A stretch of DNA of 32,562 nt from Candidatus Poseidoniaceae archaeon (GTDB taxonomy: Archaea; Thermoplasmatota; Poseidoniia; Poseidoniales; Poseidoniaceae): assembly GCA_938084675.1 (NCBI GenBank), contig CALKGM010000030.1, positions 1-32,562 on the forward strand, read 5' to 3'. Position 1 is the stretch's first letter. Every line of letters begins with the position of its first letter. Shown here one piece after another: positions 8,369 to 15,535 of this stretch. The position numbers were made by a program, and so were the translations under genes. A model generated the notes under the pieces. The model was not told the origin of the DNA. It saw only the letters and a program-made list of their open reading frames with translations, and searched no databases.

Positions 8369-9085
8369 TCACTGCCTAGGGGATTTGAGATTTCTCTGCC
8401 GCAAGGCTTCTAAAGCCACAACGCTAACGGCAACTTGGAGGTTATAGGAGGGCACAAAACCATCCATTGGTAGTAAAACTACGGCATCAGATGCTTCCAA
8501 TACTTCCGCACTGATTCCTTCTTTTTCAGCACCCACGACCAACATCACATTGCCTGTTAAGTCTTCATCCCAAGGTTCGTGTGTGCCAACATCTTCAACC
8601 GAAATCAACCGGAAATCAGTTTTTCTTATCGCCTTCAAAATCTCTTCAGTGTTGCTGTAGACGACTGGAATAAATCGATCGGCGCGCATGCTCGAGCGTC
8701 GAATTGTCCGTCGTTCCTCATGTGTTTTAGAGACGTTAAGAACAACAGCATCAGCTCCAGAAACCTCTGCTGTTCGTATTGCAAATCCGAGGTTGGTAGA
8801 GTATGTGACACCATCGAAAAACCAAACCGTGCCACCTCGTTCAAGCACTTGTTCTAAATTTCCATGTGGTGTTCTCTCGATGAGCGCTAAAGCGTCGACA
8901 TGACCATCGGCAGACATGCGCCAAAGGTCATTGGTTGAGCCTTCTTCAAGTGGAATATTCTGCACTTGACAGAGTTGTCGAATCTCCGTCGTATCCTTCT
9001 CTCTATCGACCAAGACCATCTTGAGGTCTTCTTGTGCGTGCAGGGCTGCTAGCACTGCATCAGCACCGGTAATTTGTCCTGCCAT
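8369..9085 (-). CDS. SpoU/TrmH family RNA 2'-O-methyltransferase
   Basis: This is a 238-residue knotted (SPOUT) methyltransferase that should transfer methyl from S-adenosylmethionine to a ribose 2'-OH in tRNA or rRNA. The three family motifs are present: N-L-G-F-A-I-R-T-A-E-V-S-G-A (from residue 98; Asn and Arg are the conserved motif 1 residues), V-V-G-A-E-K-E-G-I-S (183-192) and L-P-M-D-G-F-V-P-S-Y-N-L-Q-V-A-V-S (from about 205). Motif 3 usually reads S-L-N; here it is S-Y-N. The first 85 residues resemble the small substrate-binding domain of TrmH/RlmB-like enzymes. The RNA target cannot be given. It is divergent from the rhodanese gene, with a 12-nt palindrome in the 50-nt gap. Confidence 0.9.
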   Translation of the reverse strand: MAGQITGADAVLAALHAQEDLKMVLVDREKDTTEIRQLCQVQNIPLEEGSTNDLWRMSADGHVDALALIERTPHGNLEQVLERGGTVWFFDGVTYSTNLGFAIRTAEVSGADAVVLNVSKTHEERRTIRRSSMRADRFIPVVYSNTEEILKAIRKTDFRLISVEDVGTHEPWDEDLTGNVMLVVGAEKEGISAEVLEASDAVVLLPMDGFVPSYNLQVAVSVVALEALRQRNLKSPRQ

Positions 9086-9104
9086 GGCACTCCGTTGTCC
9101 GCAG

Positions 9105-9116
9105 GCCTCATGAGGC
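9105..9116. repeat. 12-nt perfect palindrome between trmH-like and rhodanese genes
   Basis: GCCTCATGAGGC reads the same on both strands and sits in the short divergent promoter region. It could be an operator shared by both genes. Several 12-nt palindromes are expected by chance in a sequence this long, so only the location is suggestive. Confidence 0.3.
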
Positions 9117-9135
9117 TATCCTCGTTGGGCAGTCT

Positions 9136-9507
9136 ATGGCGAAGAATCACAGTGCGAAATTTCTGGCGATGGTCGAGGCTGCGAGGGCAGAAATTCCAGA
9201 ATGTGAGGCTGGAGAATTACGAGCGATGCTCGACGATGGTCAACCGATTGTGGTCTTGGATGTTCGTGAACGGCATGAGTACGAAGCGGGCCATTTGGTC
9301 GGCTCGGTTCACATCGGCAAGGGCGTTCTTGAACGCGATATTGAGAAGCATGAGTTCGATGAAGATGCACGGATGGTTCTTTATTGCGGTGGCGGCTTCC
9401 GAAGTGCAATTGCCGCTAAGTCCCTCAAAGAAATGGGGTACAGCAACGCTTTTTCACTTTGGGGTGGATGGCGCGGAATCCAAGCAGAAGGCCTTCCAAT
9501 TGAATGA
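9136..9507 (+). CDS. Single-domain rhodanese-like sulfurtransferase
   Basis: This 123-residue cytoplasmic protein is one rhodanese domain with a short helical N-terminal extension. It shows the CH2A motif L-D-V-R-E-R-H-E-Y-E-A-G-H-L (about 41-54) and the active loop Y-C-G-G-G-F-R-S with nucleophile Cys84, then W-G-G-W at 109-112. Rhodaneses carry a persulfide on the active cysteine and pass sulfane sulfur to acceptors such as cyanide, thiols or tRNA-thiolation partners. The six-residue loop length is typical of sulfurtransferases rather than Cdc25-like phosphatases. It lies upstream of the L15e gene in the same direction, 122 nt apart, but L15e appears to have its own promoter. A functional link to the DsrE protein about 8 kb away is only a guess. 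Confidence 0.9.
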   Translation: MAKNHSAKFLAMVEAARAEIPECEAGELRAMLDDGQPIVVLDVRERHEYEAGHLVGSVHIGKGVLERDIEKHEFDEDARMVLYCGGGFRSAIAAKSLKEMGYSNAFSLWGGWRGIQAEGLPIE

Positions 9508-9580
9508 TTCCAGCGACAGTTTCACGCGAGCAGCACGCGTTTTAGCCAAAACTAAGCCCTCTATTCGCGTGGGCAGACTC

Positions 9581-9586
9581 ATAAAG
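9581..9586 (+). promoter_or_regulatory. TATA-like box for rpl15e
   Basis: ATAAAG predicts transcription from about 9609, giving a leader of about 20 nt that contains the AGGTG Shine-Dalgarno sequence. The rest of the 9508-9629 gap shows no other feature. Confidence 0.4.
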
Positions 9587-9618
9587 GGGAGTTAAGTCGG
9601 CAGGATGCTGAGAAGCGC

Positions 9619-9623
9619 AGGTG
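9619..9623 (+). promoter_or_regulatory. Shine-Dalgarno sequence for rpl15e
   Basis: AGGTG lies 6 nt before ATG 9630. It fixes the start at this ATG rather than the in-frame GTG at 9621, which overlaps the site itself. Confidence 0.6.
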
Positions 9624-9629
9624 TTCATT

Positions 9630-10232
9630 ATGACTCGAGGATTGTATCAACATGTTCGTGAAACTTGGAAGCAACCAAAAGAGGCTACGCCTCACATGTT
9701 CCGCCAGACTCGTATGGCTCAATGGCGTCGCGAACCGGTGAATTGCAAGATTGACCGCCCAACTCGCATCGACGCAGCTCGTCGCCTTGGTTACAAGGCA
9801 AAGCAAGGCGTTGTCATGATCCGAACCCGAATCCGCCGTGGTGGACTTCGCAAGGGCAAGATTCACATGAAGCGCAAGCCAAGCAAGGCCGGTATCAAGA
9901 AGATCACTATGGCAAAGAACACTCAACGCATGGCTGAAGAGCGTGTTGCACGCCATTTCCCTAACATGGAAGTTCTGAACTCGTACTGGGTCGGACAAGA
10001 CGGTAAACACAAGTTCTACGAAGTAATTCTCATTGACACACACCACCCAGCAATCATTGCTGACAAGCAACTCGGTGTGTTCAGCGGTGCGAACGGAAAC
10101 AAGTCCCACCGTGGACGTGCTTTCCGAGGCAAGACCTCTGCTGGAAAGCGAGGCCGTGGTTTGCATAACAAGGGTAAGGGAGCAGAGAAATTGCGTCCTT
10201 CGCTTAAGGCAAACCTCAACCGTGGAAAGTGA
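9630..10232 (+). CDS. rpl15e: 50S ribosomal protein L15e
   Basis: This is a 200-residue, very basic protein of the large ribosomal subunit. L15e is found in archaea and eukaryotes but not in bacteria, which makes this the strongest lineage marker in the window. Recognisable segments are the N-terminal M-T-R-G-L-Y-Q-H-V-R-E-T-W-K, the R-P-T-R-I-D-A-A-R-R-L-G-Y-K-A-K-Q-G block, the NSYWVGQDGKHKFYEVILID segment, and the C-terminal glycine/arginine/lysine-rich tail with HRGRAFRGKTSAGKRGRG. Length matches the family (about 190-200). The start is set by the AGGTG Shine-Dalgarno sequence. Its codon choices look more biased than those of its neighbours, as expected of a highly expressed gene. RmuC follows 60 nt downstream. 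Confidence 0.98.
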   Translation: MTRGLYQHVRETWKQPKEATPHMFRQTRMAQWRREPVNCKIDRPTRIDAARRLGYKAKQGVVMIRTRIRRGGLRKGKIHMKRKPSKAGIKKITMAKNTQRMAEERVARHFPNMEVLNSYWVGQDGKHKFYEVILIDTHHPAIIADKQLGVFSGANGNKSHRGRAFRGKTSAGKRGRGLHNKGKGAEKLRPSLKANLNRGK

Positions 10233-10269
10233 TTGGACACCCGTCCATTCACCGCCAATGTCTTCAAGA

Positions 10270-10281
10270 AGTGTCGACACT
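10270..10281. repeat. 12-nt perfect palindrome just upstream of rmuC
   Basis: AGTGTCGACACT ends 11 nt before ATG 10293. The position is right for an operator overlapping the transcription or translation start of rmuC. A chance palindrome of this length is quite possible. Confidence 0.3.
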
Positions 10282-10292
10282 ATCATTGTGAT

Positions 10293-11522
10293 ATGGCAGG
10301 CTTTGCTGAATACGGATTTATCATACTCGGGACAGCGCTGGGTGTTGCTCTCGGCTGGCTTTTGGCAAAGAATCGATACTCCGGTGATGTGATACGTGCT
10401 GAGGCTCAAGTAGCGGCAATTTCGCTGAGTAAGGATACGATGTTGGCTGAAATGCAGAGCGTGGCATCGAATGTCGCTCGGCAGAATTCGGAAGACTTCT
10501 TACGGCTTGCCGAGGAACGGCTTGGAAAAGTTGAATCTGAATCAGCAAAGGATTACGCTGCCCGGAAAAAGGAAGTTGAATCTCTCGTTGATCCTATCAA
10601 AGAACATCTTCAAAAATTGGAAAAGGCAACTACGGACATGGAACTGAAGCGTGAAGGAGCATATCAGGGATTGAAGAGAACCGCAGACATGCTTCATCAG
10701 CAGACCGTTGACCTACGAGACACGAATGTACAGTTATCAACCGCTCTGCGAGGTTCGGTAAAAGCCAGAGGCAACTGGGGCCAAGTTGCTCTAAAGAACA
10801 TCGCAGAAGCTGCCGGAATGCTCGAACACTGCGATTTTGATACCGAAGTGACGCTCAAATCCGGTGCCGGAGGTGCACGCGTCGATCTTTTGGCCAAAAT
10901 TCCGAATGGGGGAAGCATTCCAGTCGATTCGAAAGTACCGCTTGCCGCTTATTGGGACGGATTAGAACTGGACGATGGAAACGCTCGTGCTGTGAAAATG
11001 AAAGAACATGCAAAGGCTGTGAAAAAACACATTGACGATTTGGTAGACCGGGACTATCCTCGTCTTCTCGACGGTGTTGATTTCACGGTGATGTTTATTC
11101 CGGCTGAACCGATTCTCTCAACCGCCTTTGAGTATGAACCAACGCTCCAAGAATACGCATTCAACAAGCATGTCCTCATTGTGACTCCAGTGACGCTCAT
11201 CGCCTTGCTGCGGACTGTTGGTTTGTACTGGCAACAACAATCCATGGCAGACAACGCCAAGGAGATTCACAAGAAGGCCCGGGAATTCTACGATCGCGTC
11301 ACGAAGTTCAGTCATGATTTGGCTAAGATGGGCCGTGGCATCAATACTGTAGTTGGTGCTTACAACGACGCAGTTGGTTCATACGATGGCAGCGTGATGC
11401 CAAGTGGTCGCCGTCTTGAGGAACTCAAAGTGGCTGATGGAGCACAGCGTAAGTTGGCGGATATGCCAGCAACAGCGGTGCCAAGAACGGTGAAGCAAAT
11501 ATCGCCCACGGAAGAAGAGTAA
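10293..11522 (+). CDS. rmuC: RmuC family DNA recombination/limiting protein
   Basis: This 409-residue protein starts with a transmembrane helix (about residues 4-23, YGFIILGTALGVALGWLLA). A long charged coiled coil follows (about 45-165). Then comes the RmuC domain, a restriction-endonuclease-like fold, with R-G-N-W-G-Q-V-A-L near 180, G-G-A-R-V-D-L-L near 210 and P-V-D-S-K-V-P-L-A-A-Y near 228, which carry the expected D and D-S-K residues. Bacterial RmuC limits inversions at short repeats and is thought to be a nuclease acting on recombination intermediates or foreign DNA. ATG 10293 is chosen because it places the membrane helix at the N-terminus; a TTG at 10233 would add 20 unrelated residues and abut the L15e stop. 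It lies 60 nt after L15e, and a 12-nt palindrome precedes it. The family is mainly bacterial, suggesting acquisition. Confidence 0.92.
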   Translation: MAGFAEYGFIILGTALGVALGWLLAKNRYSGDVIRAEAQVAAISLSKDTMLAEMQSVASNVARQNSEDFLRLAEERLGKVESESAKDYAARKKEVESLVDPIKEHLQKLEKATTDMELKREGAYQGLKRTADMLHQQTVDLRDTNVQLSTALRGSVKARGNWGQVALKNIAEAAGMLEHCDFDTEVTLKSGAGGARVDLLAKIPNGGSIPVDSKVPLAAYWDGLELDDGNARAVKMKEHAKAVKKHIDDLVDRDYPRLLDGVDFTVMFIPAEPILSTAFEYEPTLQEYAFNKHVLIVTPVTLIALLRTVGLYWQQQSMADNAKEIHKKAREFYDRVTKFSHDLAKMGRGINTVVGAYNDAVGSYDGSVMPSGRRLEELKVADGAQRKLADMPATAVPRTVKQISPTEEE

Positions 11523-11524
11523 CT

Positions 11525-11755
11525 TCAGAGTGCAGTCTTGAACCCCATTGCTCGAACAACGCACCATCCGGCCCGTGCTTCAAATATGGAGAATGAGCCA
11601 CCAAGGAGGCTGCCTGCTACGGCCACCCATGCTATTGATGGGAGTACACCAATTGCTGTTATGAGTCCAAGTACGAGTCCACCAAAAACGGTGGCGATTC
11701 CAATTTTCAAACGGAATGCTTTACCTGCAGCGCCTATGTTACACGTTAGTGCCAT
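11525..11755 (-). CDS. Small two-helix membrane protein, unknown function
   Basis: This 76-residue protein is convergent with rmuC, the stop codons being 2 nt apart. It has two hydrophobic stretches, about residues 18-36 (GIATVFGGLVLGLITAIGV) and 40-56 (IAWVAVAGSLLGGSFSI), joined by a short turn, and a C-terminal A-R-A-G-W-C-V-V-R-A segment. I recognise no family. ATG 11755 is favoured over a TTG ten codons upstream because an ATATAC box on the minus strand lies 24-25 nt before it, consistent with a leaderless transcript. The good hydrophobic pattern supports a real gene, but its small size leaves some doubt. Confidence 0.6.
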   Translation of the reverse strand: MALTCNIGAAGKAFRLKIGIATVFGGLVLGLITAIGVLPSIAWVAVAGSLLGGSFSIFEARAGWCVVRAMGFKTAL

Positions 11756-11776
11756 GAGGTCAAATAATGACGTGTA

Positions 11777-11782
11777 GTATAT
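11777..11782 (-). promoter_or_regulatory. TATA-like box for the small membrane protein
   Basis: ATATAC on the minus strand, centred about 24 nt before ATG 11755, fits the leaderless promoter spacing seen at several other genes here. It lies in the divergent region shared with the PhoX-like gene. Confidence 0.4.
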
Positions 11783-11908
11783 CAATCAGTGTTTTCATAT
11801 TACATTTTCATTGTCTCTACTCATTCAGCGTGTGTACACTTGTAGGCCATCTATACCTTCGTTTGAATGCAGAGGAATGTTTTTGATTCACTCTTCAGTG
11901 AGTGTAAC

Positions 11909-14086
11909 ATGCGAATGAAGCCAATATTGGTTCTTCTCTCGGTTGGTTTTTTGCTGACACTCAACGTTTCTCCTTTTGCGATGGCTGATGGCCGTGATGA
12001 TGCAACACCTGAAGCGATGACTCGAATCATGATGCTCCCGCCCGAGGCTGAAGTTACCGGCATGCACATCAATGCAAACGGTAACTTCTTTGTCAACGCC
12101 ATGCATCCAGATGAGGACAACTACAAGGCAACAATTGGCGTTATCAACGGAATAGATTGGAACAACCTTCCTGAAACCGTTCCTGAACTGTCTTCGTCCA
12201 GCAGCGAAAATGACATTTGGCACGGAATCCGTACATCGTATGGAGACTATCAGGTGATTCTACAGACCGGAGATGCACTTTCCGAAGGTGGGGTAGCAGG
12301 TGGGATTTATGCAGCAGACGATGAGAGTCAGATACTCATCAGTAAGAAACCAGACTACAACGCCTTCGTACCTCTCAACGCAGACAGTACACACGGCTAC
12401 CTCTACACCGCTTGGGAAGACCGCCCAGCAGGCCTCAGCCAATTGGAACTTGAATGGGACAGTACCTCTTCACAGTGGGCTGTATTGAACAGCAAGATGT
12501 TGGATCTCAGCAGTATTAACGGTGGCTGGGTTTTTTGTTTCGGTAGCATCAGTCCTTGGGGCTCGCCGCTGTTTTCCGAGGAATTGTATTTTGACAATAC
12601 TGAATACTGGAACGACGACAGTTTCAGATACCATTCGGACCAAACCAAGTTGGAAAACTATCTGGGCCACTACCCCAACCCCTACGATTACGGATACATT
12701 GTTGAAATTGAGAACGCAACGACATCCGAACCAGATTTCGTACGGCATCTTTCAATGGGTCGCTACTCACATGAAAATGCAGCAGTAATGCCAGATGATC
12801 AAACCGTCTACCTTACCGATGATGGCTATGAAACGGTCTTGTTCAAATTCGTTGCTAACACAGCAGGTGACCTCAGCGCAGGTACGCTCTACGCTGCGAA
12901 AGTAACTCAAGACAACACAAGAGATTCTGCAGTTGCCGGGTTTGATGTTGAGTGGATGGAAATGGCCTCTTCTTCAAACGCAGAAATACAGGCCTGGATT
13001 GATGAATACGACGGCATCACGACAGATGATTTCGTTTCAGGTCAAAACTCTTACATTTCGGATGAAGAAATAAACGACTGGGCCGAATGGCGTCGGAATA
13101 AAGACTTGAACGGCGATGGAACTGTTGGCACTGCCAGTGATGACCGCGTCGCCTTCCTTGAATCACGTAAAGCAGCCGCTGCACTTGGAGCCACGGATGA
13201 GTGGAGTAAGATGGAAGGGGTCGCGTTCAATGCCAATGTACCTGACAGCCTTTACCTTGCAATGTCGAGAATTGAATCAGCAATGACCGACGGGCAGGAT
13301 GATATCGATGTTTCACTGAATTCCTGTGGAATCGTCTATCGCATGTCGTTCGGCAATGGATGGGACGTAACTCGAATTGACCCCGTTATCTCAGGAGGCC
13401 CTTACATTTCGTCTGCTCAATACGAATGCGATGTAAACAACCTTGCTGGTCCAGACAATCTCCTCGTTCTTGACGATGGCCGCCTTCTCATTGGTGAGGA
13501 CACCAACAAGCATGAAAGCAACATGGTATGGCTTTGGGGCGAGAAATCTGAACCATTGGAAGCTGCTGGTAACATCACCGTAAATTCAGTTCAACTGCGA
13601 AGTTCACCTTCAAGTAACGCCTCAACTTGGGACTACCAAGTAGAAGTCGACGAACTTCAGACAGGTTTGACCTATACCGCATTGATTGTGGTTAAGGAAC
13701 TCGATACTGAAGACTGGAAGGGTATCTGGTGGTGGAACGATATCGAAGAAAACGGTGAACAATACGAACACACCTTTTCCCTAGAGAAAGGATGCTACTC
13801 GATACTTGCATCCCTGTACGAAAGCACCGACCTCAGTACTGATGTCAAAAATGCTACCGTATTGTCGAATTCAGAAGTACCGTTCACTGTTGGAAGTGGG
13901 GCATGTGTCGATGGCGTTTATTCGAACGAAGTTGTCGATTCACAGGAGGATGAGAACGATAGGAATGAAGACAGTGTTCCTGGATTTGGTGTTCTGCTCA
14001 GCGTGGTGGCTTTGCTTGGGGCAGCAGTTTTTGCCCGTATTGGCCTCATTAAGAATCGCAAAAGTATTCATTCAGAGGAAGAATAG
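11909..14086 (+). CDS. phoX: PhoX-like secreted alkaline phosphatase with PGF-type C-terminal anchor
   Basis: This 725-residue extracellular protein has a signal peptide (likely cut after AMA, residue 26) and a PhoX/DUF839 beta-propeller body. The hallmark metal-site segment has Cys210 followed by P-W-G-S-P-L-F-S-E-E with Glu224/225, matching the C...P-W-G-T...E-E iron/calcium site of PhoX. Other family-like segments are G-R-Y-S-H-E-N-A-A-V-M-P-D-D, V-Y-L-T-D-D-G-Y-E and A-G-P-D-N-L-L-V-L-D-D-G-R-L-L-I-G-E-D. PhoX releases phosphate from organic esters outside the cell. A calcium-loop-like D-L-N-G-D-G-T-V-G lies mid-protein, and a domain of about 110 residues follows the propeller. The end shows P-G-F-G at about 691, a hydrophobic helix and a basic tail, like PGF-CTERM proteins processed by archaeosortase. 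ATG 11909 places the signal peptide correctly; an earlier in-frame ATG at 11867 is less likely. The next gene follows after 16 nt. Confidence 0.85.
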   Translation: MRMKPILVLLSVGFLLTLNVSPFAMADGRDDATPEAMTRIMMLPPEAEVTGMHINANGNFFVNAMHPDEDNYKATIGVINGIDWNNLPETVPELSSSSSENDIWHGIRTSYGDYQVILQTGDALSEGGVAGGIYAADDESQILISKKPDYNAFVPLNADSTHGYLYTAWEDRPAGLSQLELEWDSTSSQWAVLNSKMLDLSSINGGWVFCFGSISPWGSPLFSEELYFDNTEYWNDDSFRYHSDQTKLENYLGHYPNPYDYGYIVEIENATTSEPDFVRHLSMGRYSHENAAVMPDDQTVYLTDDGYETVLFKFVANTAGDLSAGTLYAAKVTQDNTRDSAVAGFDVEWMEMASSSNAEIQAWIDEYDGITTDDFVSGQNSYISDEEINDWAEWRRNKDLNGDGTVGTASDDRVAFLESRKAAAALGATDEWSKMEGVAFNANVPDSLYLAMSRIESAMTDGQDDIDVSLNSCGIVYRMSFGNGWDVTRIDPVISGGPYISSAQYECDVNNLAGPDNLLVLDDGRLLIGEDTNKHESNMVWLWGEKSEPLEAAGNITVNSVQLRSSPSSNASTWDYQVEVDELQTGLTYTALIVVKELDTEDWKGIWWWNDIEENGEQYEHTFSLEKGCYSILASLYESTDLSTDVKNATVLSNSEVPFTVGSGACVDGVYSNEVVDSQEDENDRNEDSVPGFGVLLSVVALLGAAVFARIGLIKNRKSIHSEEE

Positions 14087-14090
14087 TATT

Positions 14091-14096
14091 GGAGAG
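14091..14096 (+). promoter_or_regulatory. Shine-Dalgarno sequence supporting a TTG start
   Basis: GGAGAG lies 6 nt before TTG 14103, right after the phoX stop. It identifies a TTG start that places a signal peptide at the N-terminus of the next protein. Confidence 0.6.
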
Positions 14097-14102
14097 ATTA
14101 CA

Positions 14103-14696
14103 TTGCGTCTATTACTTGTCATATTGTTATCGAGTCTTCTGATTGCTCCATCCGTGGAGGTATTTGGTTCATCACATGGAATTGAGGGATTTTCTGAAAC
14201 GGGTTGCAACTGCCATGGATCGAATCCTGGTGTTGAGACCTATGTTGAAATTATCGGAATACCAGATAACTATTCACATGGAGAAATATATGAATTAACT
14301 ATCATTCTTTCTGGTGGCCCTCAAGAAGCAGAACAAGGTCACAGGGGAGGATTCAATCTGAAAGCCTCCGATGGAGATTTTTCCTCCAAAGATTCGGCAA
14401 CATACGTCACCGAAAACGGTGAAATTACGCATGATCACTCTGGAGCGAATCAACGTACTTGGGACGTCGAATGGAAAGCTCCTTACAGTGATGAAGATGT
14501 ACGGTTCACCATAGCAGGCAATGTTGTTGACGGAGATCATCAACCGACGGATGGAGATGATTGGTCTTTAGAAAGTTATACCTCTTACGGAAGCAAATTA
14601 TCATTGTCTGATCAAATCCTTCAATATTCTGATATTATGATTATAACGTTTCTTTTTGGCGTTCCACTTGTCTTGCTTTATCGGAAAAAATCATGA
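14103..14696 (+). CDS. Secreted CxCH 'choice-of-anchor V'-like (reelin-domain-like) membrane-anchored protein
   Basis: This 197-residue protein starts at TTG 14103, chosen from the GGAGAG site 6 nt upstream and the signal peptide it exposes (LLLVILLSSLLIAPSVEVFG). The mature N-terminus has F-S-E-T-G-C-N-C-H-G, where families of this type show C-x(1-2)-C-H; the motif could bind heme or a metal, although C-x-C-H is one residue short of the classic c-type site. A beta-sandwich follows, with Y-E-L-T-I-I-L-S-G-G, R-G-G-F-N-L-K-A-S-D-G, W-D-V-E-W-K-A-P and F-T-I-A-G-N-V-V-D-G-D, in the order seen in choice-of-anchor V/reelin-like domains. A C-terminal helix (MIITFLFGVPLVLLY) with R-K-K-S anchors it. 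It is probably co-transcribed with the phosphatase; the partner role is unknown. Confidence 0.78.
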   Translation: MRLLLVILLSSLLIAPSVEVFGSSHGIEGFSETGCNCHGSNPGVETYVEIIGIPDNYSHGEIYELTIILSGGPQEAEQGHRGGFNLKASDGDFSSKDSATYVTENGEITHDHSGANQRTWDVEWKAPYSDEDVRFTIAGNVVDGDHQPTDGDDWSLESYTSYGSKLSLSDQILQYSDIMIITFLFGVPLVLLYRKKS

Positions 14697-14948
14697 TTCC
14701 TTGTGTAGGCTAAAAATTCACACCCTCTCTCATGGGCTGATACAGACAACCGACATATCATTTCCATGAAATCGCAAGGGTTCTGTCAAACCCCTCGAGA
14801 CATTATGGATGAGTATAATGGGTGTTCAGTCTCCCAGTACACTCGCTACGGTCTGATGAGCCGTTTCATGAGAGGGTCTCTCTGATTCGGACATGCACAA
14901 CATTGCATTATAATCATAATTATATATTGATGATAGCATCATTCACCA
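14697..14948 (+). other. 252-nt intergenic region with RNA-folding potential and a promoter
   Basis: No convincing open frame occupies this stretch. ACCCTCTC (14722-14729) can pair perfectly with GAGAGGGT (14870-14877), enclosing about 140 nt. Inside, GGGTT (14778-14782) pairs with AACCC (14789-14793) across a 6-nt loop, and GGCT near 14734 can pair with AGCC near 14859. This may be a structured untranslated region or a small RNA, or chance. A TATA-like box for the next gene lies at its 3' end. No tRNA-type T-loop or known riboswitch motif was seen. Confidence 0.25.
14921..14927 (+). promoter_or_regulatory. TATA-like box for three-helix membrane protein (leaderless start)
   Basis: TATATAT centred at 14924 is 25 nt before ATG 14949, in an A/T-rich tract starting near 14908. 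No Shine-Dalgarno sequence lies between, so the transcript is probably leaderless. Confidence 0.55.
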
Positions 14949-15350
14949 ATGTCAAATGAAGTAGCTGCATTTGTTGCTATAATTATTTTACCAATCGTTG
15001 GGGTCATTGCTTTCGTTTTGTTGATCATATGGGCTATATTCCATGAGAGAAATCAATCAAAGAAAATGAAAGAGGAAGCACAAAACTATGATGTAAAAAT
15101 TGAGGAAGGTGACACCAAACGTCACCTCGTCAGAAGCCTCGCCCTCATTGGCGGAGGTTGGTTGCTTTCCCAACCTTGGAATGTACGAGACAGAATCGAG
15201 AGTCTAGCGATCATTGGCATCATCCTGTTTTTGCTCGGCCTTATCTTGTTGGGGTATTGGCTGGTTTCCGACGCCGAGAACAGTTCACGCAAAAAGAAGA
15301 AAATCCTCGCTGCTGCGAAATCACAATCCAAAGGTAAGGGAGAATCTTGA
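14949..15350 (+). CDS. Small three-helix membrane protein, unknown function
   Basis: This 133-residue protein has no family I recognise. Hydrophobic segments lie at about 7-31 (a long run ending in LLIIWAIF), 63-76 (LVRSLALIGGGWLL, weaker) and 84-107 (ESLAIIGIILFLLGLILLGYW). The loop between the first two is charged (K-K-M-K-E-E-A-Q-N-Y-D-V-K). The C-terminus is a lysine/serine-rich tail (R-K-K-K-K-I-L-A-A-A-K-S-Q-S-K-G-K). By the positive-inside rule the tail should be cytoplasmic. ATG 14949 is supported by the TATA-like box 25 nt upstream. A 9-bp inverted repeat begins at its stop codon. Its role is unknown. Confidence 0.7.
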   Translation: MSNEVAAFVAIIILPIVGVIAFVLLIIWAIFHERNQSKKMKEEAQNYDVKIEEGDTKRHLVRSLALIGGGWLLSQPWNVRDRIESLAIIGIILFLLGLILLGYWLVSDAENSSRKKKKILAAAKSQSKGKGES

Positions 15351-15391
15351 GAGGTTGTGGCTTGAATCTTTGTCACAAACGAACAACCTCT
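15350..15391 (+). terminator. Inverted repeat after stop codon, possible terminator
   Basis: AGAGGTTGT (15350-15358) and ACAACCTCT (15383-15391) are perfect 9-nt complements separated by 24 nt. They start at the stop codon of the membrane protein and are followed by GTTTTTCT about 10 nt later. This could fold in the 3' untranslated region and help end transcription. The long loop makes it weaker than a classic hairpin. Confidence 0.4.
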
Positions 15392-15535
15392 GATTCAATC
15401 GTTTTTCTAACGAATTACGGGGTCAATGTACAAACCCACTGATTCGTTTTGACCTCATCAGAGGGGGCGCAGTGGGCTTTGTCATAACCTATCCCGTGCC
15501 AAGGCTTAATGAAGGGGAAAGTGGGCGGGAAAATT

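Noticed and set aside
9579-10409. 276-codon open frame antisense to L15e
   Set aside because: L15e is certain. The antisense frame is a product of biased codon use on the coding strand.
13806-14102. 5' extension of the CxCH protein frame into phoX
   Set aside because: It overlaps the end of the phoX coding region and would bury the signal peptide. The SD-TTG start at 14103 explains the protein better.
14854-14886. C/D box sRNA-like pair (TGATGA and CTGA) in the intergenic region
   Set aside because: The two boxes are only about 22 nt apart with no clear C'/D' pair, much shorter than archaeal C/D box RNAs.
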